From Bacteroidales bacterium UBA1215 (GTDB lineage: Bacteria; Bacteroidota; Bacteroidia; Bacteroidales; WCHB1-69), in the NCBI GenBank assembly GCA_002309475.1, contig DBXJ01000022.1, positions 1 to 54,000 of the forward strand: DNA of 54,000 bases, given 5' to 3'. Position 1 is the first letter of the stretch. Every line of letters starts with the position of its first letter. The notes under the pieces were generated by a model that was not told the DNA's origin, ran no database searches, and saw nothing but the letters and a program-made list of their open reading frames with translations. Made by a program: the position numbers and the translations under genes. Positions 1 through 6,926 of the stretch are shown here, one piece after another.

Positions 1-1424
1 TAGGTATAAGACGCTTTCAAATGCAGGCGTTGTACGGGGCGATATGCCACTTCTGCGTATATTTCATCGGCATTGCTGCCTAAATAATGTCCCAAACACA
101 CATCTCCCGAAGCAAAAGTAACAGCCGGCATAAAATGTTGATATACATTAGGATGTGTGCGGGTGTATTCCAATTTTAACGAAAACGTTTTGGGCAACCC
201 GCTGAAACAGGCTCCCACTTTGGTGCTGACATAATTCGATTGCTTTTGCTTGTTGAACATCCGTTTGAACGACAGTTCGTCTATAAACATGGAAGCGTAG
301 AGGTGCAAATATTTGACATTGCGACTGCTGATGTCGAAAAACATCTGCGTGTTGTGTCCTGCCGTATTGGAAGTGGCATTGTAGTTGTCATCCACTCCTT
401 TGAAGAACAAAAACGGCACTACATATTGCAACTGGAAGCCCATGTCGCTATAGACGATGGAATTGCCGACGTTGATATACAAATTTTTCACCGGTCTGAA
501 TGTCAGCATGTTGGCAGCCATGAGTTTGCTACGCATCACCTCGCGTTTGTGTCCGTTGACAGACACATAGGAGGCGGCACTATCTATAAGGTTGGATGCC
601 AACCATCCGTTGAAATAGTTATATTCGAACCATTCCACCGGCGATACACGGAATTTAATCATCACATAAGGCAAGGTGCGGCCGGAAAGTATATTGGAGC
701 CATGATAGGCATTGCCCCAAGCGATATTGTCTTTTATCAATGCAAGCGAACCCCATTTCCATGAGCAGGTGATGCCGCCCCGCACATTGAAATAATCGGT
801 GCTTTTGGTTTGTCCTTTTAATATGGCTCCCTGCATTTGCGTCAGTTTTTCGGGGGTGCTCATCGGTTGGGACTGCGAATTGTCAGTGAAGTTGGCATAA
901 AAACCTACGTGCTTGCCGATATATCCCACCATTTCTCCTCCGCCCCAATAGCGGTACATACGTTGTTCCTTCTGCCTGCCGGCTACATAATATTCTATGC
1001 CCCATATCGGTTTTACCGATATTTTGAACCATTTGTTATTATAATAAAGTCCTAAAGGATAGAGACATAAATTGACGTGCTCGTTGTTTTTAAAGGCATT
1101 GATTTTATAGGCGGACTTGTCCGCATCGCGTTCCAAGTTGAATTCCAACAGGTGAAATGCCAATTCCTGCCTTTGCACTTTGTTGAGTTGCTCTTCCTGT
1201 GTTTGAACTTCCTGCAGTTTTTCTGCAACAAAGGCTCTGCTATAAGGCTTTATGGCTGTGTTGATGTCTATAAGGTGCAAACTTGCCATTTCATCTAAAA
1301 AGGCATACACACTTTTATGCGATATATGCAAAGGATTTTCTTGGGCAAGACCCGCAAATGCCACCACCGACAACAACACTATACCTGCTATTTTGTATAT
1401 AATACTCTGTTTTAAAGTTTTCAT
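1..1424 (-). CDS. Outer-membrane beta-barrel protein, Wzi-like (partial, 3' end outside window)
   Basis: Open minus-strand frame from an ATG at 1424 to the window edge, about 474 codons with no stop seen. It begins with a signal peptide (MKTLKQSIIYKIAGIVLLSV..., Ala-rich, cleavage near GLAQ). The rest alternates aromatic and polar residues in short strands, for example GFYANFTDN, KWGSLALIKDNIAWGN, FRVSPVEWFEYNYFNGWL and NVGNSIVYSDMGFQLQYVVP, as in 14-18-strand outer-membrane barrels. The order of these blocks resembles the capsule-assembly Wzi family of Bacteroidetes, which binds surface polysaccharide, but that family call is from memory and tentative. A TACTTTTG promoter box lies about 40 bases upstream (1464-1471). 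Confidence 0.7.
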   Translation of the reverse strand, partial: MKTLKQSIIYKIAGIVLLSVVAFAGLAQENPLHISHKSVYAFLDEMASLHLIDINTAIKPYSRAFVAEKLQEVQTQEEQLNKVQRQELAFHLLEFNLERDADKSAYKINAFKNNEHVNLCLYPLGLYYNNKWFKISVKPIWGIEYYVAGRQKEQRMYRYWGGGEMVGYIGKHVGFYANFTDNSQSQPMSTPEKLTQMQGAILKGQTKSTDYFNVRGGITCSWKWGSLALIKDNIAWGNAYHGSNILSGRTLPYVMIKFRVSPVEWFEYNYFNGWLASNLIDSAASYVSVNGHKREVMRSKLMAANMLTFRPVKNLYINVGNSIVYSDMGFQLQYVVPFLFFKGVDDNYNATSNTAGHNTQMFFDISSRNVKYLHLYASMFIDELSFKRMFNKQKQSNYVSTKVGACFSGLPKTFSLKLEYTRTHPNVYQHFMPAVTFASGDVCLGHYLGSNADEIYAEVAYRPVQRLHLKASYT

Positions 1425-1463
1425 CTTTCCACCAAGCTGATTGTGCATGACTATTATAAAATA

Positions 1464-1471
1464 CAAAAGTA
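1464..1471 (-). promoter_or_regulatory. Bacteroidetes -7 promoter box (TACTTTTG)
   Basis: Read on the minus strand this is TACTTTTG, matching the TAnnTTTG consensus of the primary Bacteroidetes sigma factor. It would start a transcript about 35 bases ahead of the barrel gene. No clear -33 TTTG was found. Confidence 0.5.
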
Positions 1472-1585
1472 CTAAATAAATGTGAAATATAAACATTTGC
1501 AAGCAAGAAATTTTTGCTTGTCGGTTTTGGGGTGGCTACACTTTGATGCTATATTGATAAAAAAAATAGCAGTTTATTATAGTAG

Positions 1586-1692
1586 CGTGCCTTCGGCACG
1601 CGAGAGGGAGCGGAGTGTATATCTCTCCTCCATACTGCGACCTGCGGTCTTGTATGGAGTTAATAAAATAGTGTGCCAGAGGCACACTATTT
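1586..1692. repeat. Three consecutive hairpins, REP/MITE-like element
   Basis: Three inverted repeats follow each other: 1586-1600 (CGTGCC, loop TTC, GGCACG); 1628-1659 (CTCCATAC paired with GTATGGAG, with an inner GACC/GGTC stem); and 1666-1692 (AAATAGTGTGCC, loop AGA, GGCACACTATTT, a perfect 12-bp stem). The first and third share the GTGCC/GGCAC core. The element is not followed by a T-run and sits between divergent genes, so it looks more like an interspersed palindromic repeat than a terminator. It marks the left edge of the accessory patch. Confidence 0.6.
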
Positions 1693-1800
1693 CGCTTATC
1701 TTATTAACTTCGCTTGATTCCTAATGACAAAATTTAGCAAATATTCAATCTATTATACAATATGTTTGTTTTTAAAGTTGTCCTGAACTAAAAGTTTTTT

Positions 1801-1835
1801 TTGCCGATACCGGCAATATTTTTCGCGAAAAAATT
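1801..1835. promoter_or_regulatory. Adjacent hairpin and palindrome upstream of the radical SAM unit
   Basis: A 6-bp stem with a 4-base loop (1801-1816) runs into TATTTTT. Its 3' edge joins a palindrome TTTTTCGCGAAAAA (1819-1832). Either an intrinsic terminator or a dyad regulator site would look like this; the sequence alone does not decide. Confidence 0.35.
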
Positions 1836-1903
1836 GCATCATAGTATAATATCCACACATTTTCTGCGTTGTTTACATAGTAACAATCAAATTTCCCCCA
1901 ATC

Positions 1904-2401
1904 ATGTACAAAGGAAAAAGCACCTGCAGAGAGTTGAAAAGAATCCGCAAGATGATAGCGGAGCAGAACAATATCCCGTTGGAGGATTCGGAATGCCATT
2001 ACGAAGGCGACTGCGCCGGCACCTGCCCGAAATGCGATGCGGAAGTCCGCTTTCTGGAGAACGCGTTGCGCAAGAGCAAGCAATTAGGGAAGGTGGTTAC
2101 GCTCTCCGGTGCGGCCTTAGCCTTTTCCGCCTGTGGTAACCAAGTACCGGTGGAAACGATTCCTGAGACAACAGATAGCATTGATTCTGCATACTATGAA
2201 AATGCACATGGATTTGTAATTTCAGACACCGACTCTTCTAATTCCGATGAAGTGAACATGAAAACAACCGAACCATCGCTTGAATTAGATATTATCGTGG
2301 GAGATGTGATCACAGTACCTTACCCATCAAAAGAAGAGGCAGAAGAATTGATGGAAATAGAAGAACTTCCAGAAGAAGAAGAGGAAGATTTCCAAGAATA
2401 A
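1904..2401 (+). CDS. Cys-rich protein with internal lipobox and acidic tail
   Basis: 165 residues. The first 56 residues are charged and contain C8 and the cluster C31-x5-C37-x3-C41-x2-C44 (ECHYEGDCAGTCPKC), a metal- or Fe-S-ligand-like arrangement. Residues 57-77 (KSKQLGKVV...ALAFSAC) look exactly like a lipoprotein signal peptide: Lys residues, a hydrophobic stretch, then FSAC with C77. Residues 78-165 are Ser/Thr/Asp/Glu-rich and end in a run of Glu. The order soluble Cys domain, signal, acidic tail is unusual. I recall similar N-terminal domains on Bacteroidales proteins of unknown role, some ahead of TonB-like or secreted parts. It lies 7 bases ahead of a radical SAM gene, so it may be that enzyme's substrate or partner. 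Function unknown. Confidence 0.7.
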   Translation: MYKGKSTCRELKRIRKMIAEQNNIPLEDSECHYEGDCAGTCPKCDAEVRFLENALRKSKQLGKVVTLSGAALAFSACGNQVPVETIPETTDSIDSAYYENAHGFVISDTDSSNSDEVNMKTTEPSLELDIIVGDVITVPYPSKEEAEELMEIEELPEEEEEDFQE

Positions 2402-2408
2402 AAACCAC

Positions 2409-3038
2409 ATGGAACAGCAGACGGAAATAACAGCGGCGTTCATCGGGGTGGCACGGCACCGCTTGAGACGGGACGGAAAGGGGGTGACTACACTGGCGGC
2501 CTTCCATAGTTGTTCGCTACACTGCAAATACTGCCTCAATCCCGCTTGCTTGGACAATAAAAGGGCATTCCCGCAATACACACCCCAACAATTATACGAC
2601 AAAATCTCCATTGACAATCTCTATTTTTTAGCAACAGGCGGCGGTGTCTGTTTTGGCGGCGGCGAACCGCTGTTGCATGCCGATTTCATCTGCCGGTTCA
2701 GGGAAATTTGCGTTGAAGATTGGAAAATCACCCTTGAAACCGCGTTGAACGTGCCGTTGGAAAATCTAAAGACGGCTGCAGCGGTGAGCGATGCCTTTAT
2801 CGTGGACATCAAGGATTGCAACGATGCAATATATCAGTTATATACCGGAAAATCGAACCATTTGTCACTCTCCAACTTGGAGTGGCTGTTACAAAACGCC
2901 GGGGCGGAGCGGATAACGGTGCGTGTGCCGCTGATTCCGGACTTCAACACCGAGGAGGATAGGCAGCGTAGCGTAGAGCAGTTGCAGTCCATGGGTGTGA
3001 AGCAGTTGGATTTGTTTACTTACAAAGTGAGTAAGTGA
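2409..3038 (+). CDS. Small radical SAM enzyme (activase-like)
   Basis: 209 residues. The CxxxCxxC motif that binds the radical SAM 4Fe-4S cluster is C35-SLH-C39-KY-C42, with the usual aromatic residue before the third Cys; C47 follows closely. GGGVCFGGGEPLLH (about residues 76-89) is the GGE motif that contacts SAM. The length and layout resemble glycyl-radical-enzyme activases (PflA-like), with no C-terminal auxiliary-cluster (SPASM) domain. No glycyl-radical enzyme is nearby; the only partner is the Cys-rich protein 7 bases upstream, so the two are probably one transcript. GC content and codon choice (GCC, GCG, CGG) differ from the AT-rich genes around it, which suggests acquisition. Substrate unknown. 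Confidence 0.8.
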   Translation: MEQQTEITAAFIGVARHRLRRDGKGVTTLAAFHSCSLHCKYCLNPACLDNKRAFPQYTPQQLYDKISIDNLYFLATGGGVCFGGGEPLLHADFICRFREICVEDWKITLETALNVPLENLKTAAAVSDAFIVDIKDCNDAIYQLYTGKSNHLSLSNLEWLLQNAGAERITVRVPLIPDFNTEEDRQRSVEQLQSMGVKQLDLFTYKVSK

Positions 3039-3140
3039 TAAGGGGGAATTCGTGACTTACAAGTAGTTATTGTATTTTATATCGTTTTCAGTGCTAATAA
3101 AAAATAATGTAAAACATTTGAAAACAACGGTTTACATAAT

Positions 3141-3175
3141 TCCTCCATTTAGAGAGTTGCCCGTAGGGCGGAGGA
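3141..3175. repeat. Nested hairpin downstream of the radical SAM gene
   Basis: TCCTCC (3141-3146) pairs with GGAGGA (3170-3175), enclosing GCCC-GTA-GGGC (3159-3169). It could end the upstream transcript, although no clean T-run follows. Confidence 0.4.
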
Positions 3176-3203
3176 TTATAACGATGTCCTATATTTTTTA
3201 TTT

Positions 3204-3239
3204 ACTTTTGTCTTGATACAAAAGTAACAAAAGATCAAG
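3204..3239. repeat. Two mutually exclusive stems
   Basis: ACTTTTGT (3204-3211) pairs with ACAAAAGT (3218-3225), while CTTGAT (3212-3217), which forms the first loop, can pair with ATCAAG (3234-3239). I recall closely similar strings scattered between genes in Bacteroides genomes. Confidence 0.45.
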
Positions 3240-3697
3240 GCAGCAATGAAAAAACTAAAAAATAACTCATAAGGCTAAAGTCTGTAAACTCGCATGCGGA
3301 AACGGTTTTAAAGATAACGCTATTACTTAATACCATTACGAAAGAAACATTTACTACTAAAGATGCTCAGACAGCACAGACTTTTTAACGCTTTATTCCG
3401 TCATTTTTCTTAACGCTTTTTCATTGAATGACCCGATGGTAAGCCGGCATTATTCCATAAAACAAAAATTCAAGAATGGGATAGTAGATACGGATACTTT
3501 TCTAAACGAATTACGTTTGCAAGTTCCATCCTTCCGCATTAGGAAAAAATCGATAAAGAAAAGGGGAAGACTGCAGCGTGAAGAAACACAAGTTGTCTGA
3601 CGAACGTTACAACCGCAGGCTGTAAAAGGAGGAGTTTTGTGTTTTAGCGAAGTATTCCTCTTTTCCGATTTTTTTCTACAGCGGTGATTTTTCTTTG

Positions 3698-3730
3698 TTT
3701 CTTTCTTTTCATGGTTGGAAAAGAAAGAAA
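3698..3730. repeat. 13-bp perfect inverted repeat
   Basis: TTTCTTTCTTTTC (3698-3710), loop ATGGTTG, then GAAAAGAAAGAAA (3718-3730). It is purine on one arm and pyrimidine on the other. It is not followed by T or A runs typical of a terminator. Confidence 0.5.
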
Positions 3731-3777
3731 AAGAAATGAAAGAAATCCTCCTATCCTCAAAAAGGTTATATTTGTAA

Positions 3778-3878
3778 GGACGTTTCATGAAACGTCCCCA
3801 CAATATCATGGTGAGTTTTCACTATAGGTGGCTTCGACAAACTCAGCCACTCATGTAAGGACGATGTGTACATCGTCC
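3778..3878. repeat. Pair of 20-base perfect palindromes sharing GTAAGGACG
   Basis: GGACGTTTCATGAAACGTCC (3778-3797) and GGACGATGTGTACATCGTCC (3859-3878) are both perfect 20-base palindromes. Both are preceded by GTAA and share the GGACG...CGTCC ends while their cores differ. The spacing is 81 bases. This looks like two members of one dispersed palindromic repeat family. Confidence 0.6.
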
Positions 3879-3938
3879 CGACAGGAATACGTTGCAAGCA
3901 TTATCCTTACAAATATCGGATATTAATAAAAAAAATAC

Positions 3939-3946
3939 TATCTTTG
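3939..3946 (+). promoter_or_regulatory. -7 promoter box (TATCTTTG) for coaE
   Basis: TATCTTTG ends four bases before the coaE ATG, so the transcript should start at or next to the start codon, giving a leaderless or nearly leaderless mRNA. Confidence 0.6.
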
Positions 3947-3950
3947 CAGT

Positions 3951-4529
3951 ATGAAAAAAATAGGGATTACCGGATATATCGGCAGTGGAAAAACCACGGC
4001 ATGCATGATATTTGAGCATTTGGGCATTCCGGTGTATTATAGCGACAAGCAGGCCAAAGAGGCTTACAAGCAGGCGGAGATACAGGAGCAGATAGTGCAA
4101 ATTGCAGGAGAGCCAGTGTACGAACATGGTGTACTCAATACTTCAGCATTGGCGGATATTATTTTCCGGCAGCCGGAGAAACTGGCACTTGTCAACGGAA
4201 TTATACACCCTTATGTATGGAATCATTTTTTGCAATGGTGTGAACAACAAGAGAGTGCCTATGTTTTGTTCGAATCCGCAATTTTGTTTCAAACGGGGTG
4301 GCATTCCCGCTTCGAAGATGTTATACTCATCCGCACGCCCATGGAAGAGTTGTACAATCGTATTCAATTTCGCAATCATTGGACAGAGGAACAAATATCC
4401 CGGCGGCTGCAACAGCAGAATATTTCTCCCGATGCCGTTGAAACTTGCAAATATATAGTCGATAATGCAGAAGCAGACTTGATGCTGCCTCAAATATTGC
4501 AAATTCACAACGAAATTCTAAGCGAATAA
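3951..4529 (+). CDS. coaE: Dephospho-CoA kinase
   Basis: 192 residues, the usual family length. It catalyses the last step of coenzyme A synthesis, phosphorylating the 3'-OH of dephospho-CoA with ATP in the cytoplasm. It shows the N-terminal GITGYIGSGKTT P-loop (residues 5-16), the following D of YYSDKQAKE, and the conserved LFES...F and QxxRN-like segments of this kinase (LFESAILF, RIQFRNHW). The terminal VDNAEADL block is also typical. The ATG sits directly behind a promoter box, which supports this start. Confidence 0.93.
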   Translation: MKKIGITGYIGSGKTTACMIFEHLGIPVYYSDKQAKEAYKQAEIQEQIVQIAGEPVYEHGVLNTSALADIIFRQPEKLALVNGIIHPYVWNHFLQWCEQQESAYVLFESAILFQTGWHSRFEDVILIRTPMEELYNRIQFRNHWTEEQISRRLQQQNISPDAVETCKYIVDNAEADLMLPQILQIHNEILSE

Positions 4530-4584
4530 GAAAAAAATATTGAAAATTCATCTTGCATTTGCATAAAGAATGAAAAAAAAATGA

Positions 4585-4592
4585 TACCTTTG
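4585..4592 (+). promoter_or_regulatory. -7 promoter box (TACCTTTG) for gcvH
   Basis: TACCTTTG lies about 78 bases before the gcvH ATG, with TTTG at 4558-4561 as a possible -33 element 23 bases away. The leader of about 70 bases is AT-rich with no obvious riboswitch fold. Confidence 0.55.
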
Positions 4593-4669
4593 CCATTATC
4601 AATATCTTGACAAAGAAAAAGTATAAGAAATTGAAATACACGCAATTAATAACATAAAAAATTAGATAC

Positions 4670-5050
4670 ATGAAAGTATTAGAAAATTTAAAGTACACAA
4701 AAGATCACGAATGGATTAGAGTAGAAGGTGAAGAAGCAGTTATCGGCATTACCGATTTCGCACAACATGAATTAGGCGATATCGTATTTGTTGACGTAAC
4801 TTGCGATGGTGCCACCCTCAATAAAGAAGAAGTTTTCGGTTCAATCGAAGCTGTTAAAACTGTATCGGATGTATTTATGCCGGCAGGTGGTGAAGTATTG
4901 GAAATCAATCCTGCATTGGATGCAGACCCTGCTTTGATCAATACAGACCCATACGGAGAAGGTTGGATTATTAGAATCAAATTGACCAATCCGGCAGAAT
5001 TGAACGATTTATTGGATGCTGCAGCTTATACACAGTTGATAGCACAATAA
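4670..5050 (+). CDS. gcvH: Glycine cleavage system H protein
   Basis: 126 residues, full length. The H protein carries the lipoyl arm that shuttles the aminomethyl group of glycine between the P, T and L proteins. The lipoylation site is K63 in FGSIEAVKTVSD, and the N-terminal KYTKDHEW and the GEGWIIRIKL segment are diagnostic. None of the P, T or L genes is in this window, so the system is dispersed. The gene has its own promoter and a strong terminator right behind it, so it is monocistronic. Confidence 0.95.
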   Translation: MKVLENLKYTKDHEWIRVEGEEAVIGITDFAQHELGDIVFVDVTCDGATLNKEEVFGSIEAVKTVSDVFMPAGGEVLEINPALDADPALINTDPYGEGWIIRIKLTNPAELNDLLDAAAYTQLIAQ

Positions 5051-5069
5051 TAAAAAATAGGAATGATAC

Positions 5070-5099
5070 AAGGAGTAGATTTTCTACTCCTTTTTTTTT
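5070..5099 (+). terminator. Intrinsic terminator after gcvH
   Basis: AAGGAGTAGA (5070-5079), loop TTT, TCTACTCCTT (5083-5092), then a run of T to 5099: a perfect 10-bp stem with U-tract. Confidence 0.9.
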
Positions 5100-5104
5100 A
5101 AGTA

Positions 5105-5515
5105 GTGAAAAAGACTTTTCAATCTTACCGATTATTGATTTTGTGGGTGGGGCTGGTATTTTTGCTGATAGCCGTTCCAGGAGAATTTATTCCCGTAGTG
5201 AGAACTTTCCGCGACTGGCTGCAGTGGGACAAGTTGGTGCATTTTCTCTTGTTTGGAGGTGTGGCATTCTTGTTGTTGTGGGGCAGAGAAAAGCAACAGT
5301 TGCAATTGGCAACTCTTCCATATTATATAATTGCTTTTTTCAGTGGAACACTTTATGGCGGCTTCACCGAGTGGTATCAAAGTTTGAGTTTTGTTCGCCG
5401 AGACGGCAATATATTTGACTTTTATGCAGATACTTTGGGCAGTTTGCTGGGGGTGCTGTTGTTTTTTTTGTTGAAAAACAAAGTCTTGGCTTATTTAAAA
5501 CAACACAATTCCTAA
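5105..5515 (+). CDS. VanZ-like membrane protein
   Basis: 136 residues, GTG start immediately after the gcvH terminator. Four hydrophobic segments are visible (about 9-26, 45-60, 70-88 and 107-123). The family's conserved features are present: WDKLVHFLLFGG after helix 1, GTLYGGFTEWYQ, and a basic/acidic RRDGNIFDFYADTLGSLLG block. VanZ relatives are small inner-membrane proteins; the founding member gives low teicoplanin resistance, but for this type the cellular role is unknown. How it is transcribed past the terminator is unclear; no promoter box fits in the 5-base gap. Its 3' end overlaps the convergent gene by 4 bases. Confidence 0.8.
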   Translation: MKKTFQSYRLLILWVGLVFLLIAVPGEFIPVVRTFRDWLQWDKLVHFLLFGGVAFLLLWGREKQQLQLATLPYYIIAFFSGTLYGGFTEWYQSLSFVRRDGNIFDFYADTLGSLLGVLLFFLLKNKVLAYLKQHNS

Positions 5516-5943
5516 ATATTTTTTAACATTTCCTGATAGGAGGGAAGTGCCTTTATTGGCAAATATTCACCTTGCTGTTCCATATAAACAAGGCATTGTT
5601 CTCCATTGATTAAAACAATATATTTGGCATGCAGAATATGATTGTACATGGCTGCCTGTTGCAGGGTTTTAGGTTGCAAGGCTACCGAAGGGGCTTTGCA
5701 TTCCACCACTACCAAGCATTTATCTATATGTTGTGCTACAATATCATATTTTTTTGTCTGTCCGCTATAGACAATTTTTTTTTCTACACTTATTTCAATA
5801 GGCGGCACCGATAAATCGTTGACAAGATGTAGTATATAAGCTTGTCTTACAGCTTCTTCAGGAGTAAGAGGGACGAAAATCTTTCTTATAGGATCAAAAA
5901 TTTCTTTTTTATTGTTTTTGATTCTGGTTTTTGTGGTGAGCAT
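5512..5943 (-). CDS. Type I restriction HsdR N-terminal-like nuclease-fold protein
   Basis: 143 residues, a stand-alone version of the HSDR_N_2 domain common in Bacteroidetes. The PD-(D/E)xK signature is visible as KKYDIVAQ (D66) followed by CLVVVECKAP (E79, K81). There is no helicase part and no hsdM or hsdS nearby, so a role in restriction is not implied; these short proteins sit in housekeeping neighbourhoods and their function is unknown. Its ATG overlaps the stop of the MoxR gene (TAATG), so it is the last gene of the minus operon. Confidence 0.75.
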   Translation of the reverse strand: MLTTKTRIKNNKKEIFDPIRKIFVPLTPEEAVRQAYILHLVNDLSVPPIEISVEKKIVYSGQTKKYDIVAQHIDKCLVVVECKAPSVALQPKTLQQAAMYNHILHAKYIVLINGEQCLVYMEQQGEYLPIKALPSYQEMLKNI

Positions 5944-6926
5944 TAGAAATCTTTTAGGTCGGCGATAAATTGTGCAATAATGGTGTCAATGTCCACATTG
6001 TCGGCTTCTGCACGATAGTTTTTGACAATTCTGTGTCGCATCACAGCATAAACCACCTGCTTAATGTCTTCTATGTCCGGAGAAAATTTTCCGTTTAGAA
6101 CGGCATTACATTTGGCGGCAATTACTAAATTTTGTGAGCAACGAGGACCGGCTCCCCAAGAAAGATATTTGTTGGCCCAAGGGTGAGCCAAATCGGTGTT
6201 TGGGCGAGTGGAGGCAGACAAACGAACAGCATAGTTGTAAACATTGTCGGCAACCGGAATTTTTTGCAAAAGATGTTGGAAATAAACTATTTCTTCTTGA
6301 CTGACAATTTGTTGTGGTTCGTACATGGCTCCATTGATGGTCGATTTGACAATGCTGACTTCTTCGTTGATAGAAGGATAGTCCAAATAGATATTGAACA
6401 TAAAACGGTCTAATTGGGCTTCAGGAAGCGGATAGGTGCCTTCTTGTTCAATAGGGTTTTGTGTTGCCAAAACGAAAAACGGTTCTTGCAACATGCGTGT
6501 GGTGCCGGCAATAGACACACTTCTTTCTTGCATGGCTTCCAGCAATGCTGATTGTGTTTTAGGAGGAGTACGGTTGATTTCGTCTGCCAAAACAATGTTA
6601 GCAAAAATAGGACCGTGGACAAATTTGAATTGACGATTCTCGTCCAAAATTTCCGTTCCTAAAATGTCACTGGGCATCAAGTCGGGAGTGAATTGAATTC
6701 TATTGTACGACAATCCCAATGCTTTTGCAATAGTGGTGATCATCAAAGTTTTTGCCAATCCGGGAACTCCTATCAACAAAACATGTCCCCGGCTGAAAAT
6801 GGTGATGAGAATATTTCTAATAACATCCTCTTGACCGACAATCACTTTGGATATTTCGTTGCGAAGGGCTTGGTATTTTTTGCCAAAATCTATAATGGCT
6901 TCTTTATCTGAATTATATGTTATCAT
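5943..6926 (-). CDS. MoxR-family AAA+ ATPase
   Basis: 327 residues from the ATG at 6926. This start was chosen because it overlaps the stop of the upstream gene (ATGA); an in-frame ATG at 6953 would lie inside that gene. Walker A is GVPGLAKT (residues 53-60), Walker B is IVLADEINR (D115, E116), and the sensor region is FVLATQNPIEQEG. MoxR ATPases act as chaperone-like remodelers, often with DUF58/von Willebrand partners that insert metals or assemble complexes. Those partners are not beside it here; instead it follows three parvulin-type folding factors, which suggests an envelope-related job. That last point is inference. Confidence 0.88.
   Translation of the reverse strand: MITYNSDKEAIIDFGKKYQALRNEISKVIVGQEDVIRNILITIFSRGHVLLIGVPGLAKTLMITTIAKALGLSYNRIQFTPDLMPSDILGTEILDENRQFKFVHGPIFANIVLADEINRTPPKTQSALLEAMQERSVSIAGTTRMLQEPFFVLATQNPIEQEGTYPLPEAQLDRFMFNIYLDYPSINEEVSIVKSTINGAMYEPQQIVSQEEIVYFQHLLQKIPVADNVYNYAVRLSASTRPNTDLAHPWANKYLSWGAGPRCSQNLVIAAKCNAVLNGKFSPDIEDIKQVVYAVMRHRIVKNYRAEADNVDIDTIIAQFIADLKDF

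Larger units (their letters stand above)
1472..1903. other. Intergenic region between divergent genes
   Basis: No gene is seen. It holds the triple-hairpin element (1586-1692), a TTGCCG-ATAC-CGGCAA hairpin at 1801-1816 followed by a short T-run, and a perfect 14-base palindrome centred on CGCG (1819-1832) inside a longer imperfect one (1815-1835). The last two lie 70-100 bases ahead of the Cys-rich gene and could be its operator or an upstream terminator. Confidence 0.5.
3039..3938. other. 900-base region without a convincing gene, rich in inverted repeats
   Basis: Contains the hairpins at 3141-3175, 3204-3239 and 3698-3730 and the two palindromes at 3778-3878. The part around 3530-3640 is more GC-rich and resembles spacer sequence I recall as repeated in Bacteroides-type genomes, perhaps decayed coding sequence. 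Short open frames here have no family resemblance. Confidence 0.5.

Noticed and set aside
240..1298. Plus-strand open frames opposite the barrel gene
   Set aside because: They are antisense to a frame of about 474 codons with a signal peptide and clear beta-barrel sequence; their own translations look like shadow protein (His/Phe/Ile-rich).
3450..3809. 119-codon minus-strand open frame in the repeat-rich spacer
   Set aside because: Composed of low-complexity Lys/Phe/Ser runs produced by the purine-pyrimidine inverted repeat at 3698-3730 and spanning a palindrome; no family resemblance and no promoter.
5512..5943. Restriction-modification system from the HsdR_N-like protein
   Set aside because: No methylase, specificity or helicase gene is nearby, and the protein is the short stand-alone form in a housekeeping operon.
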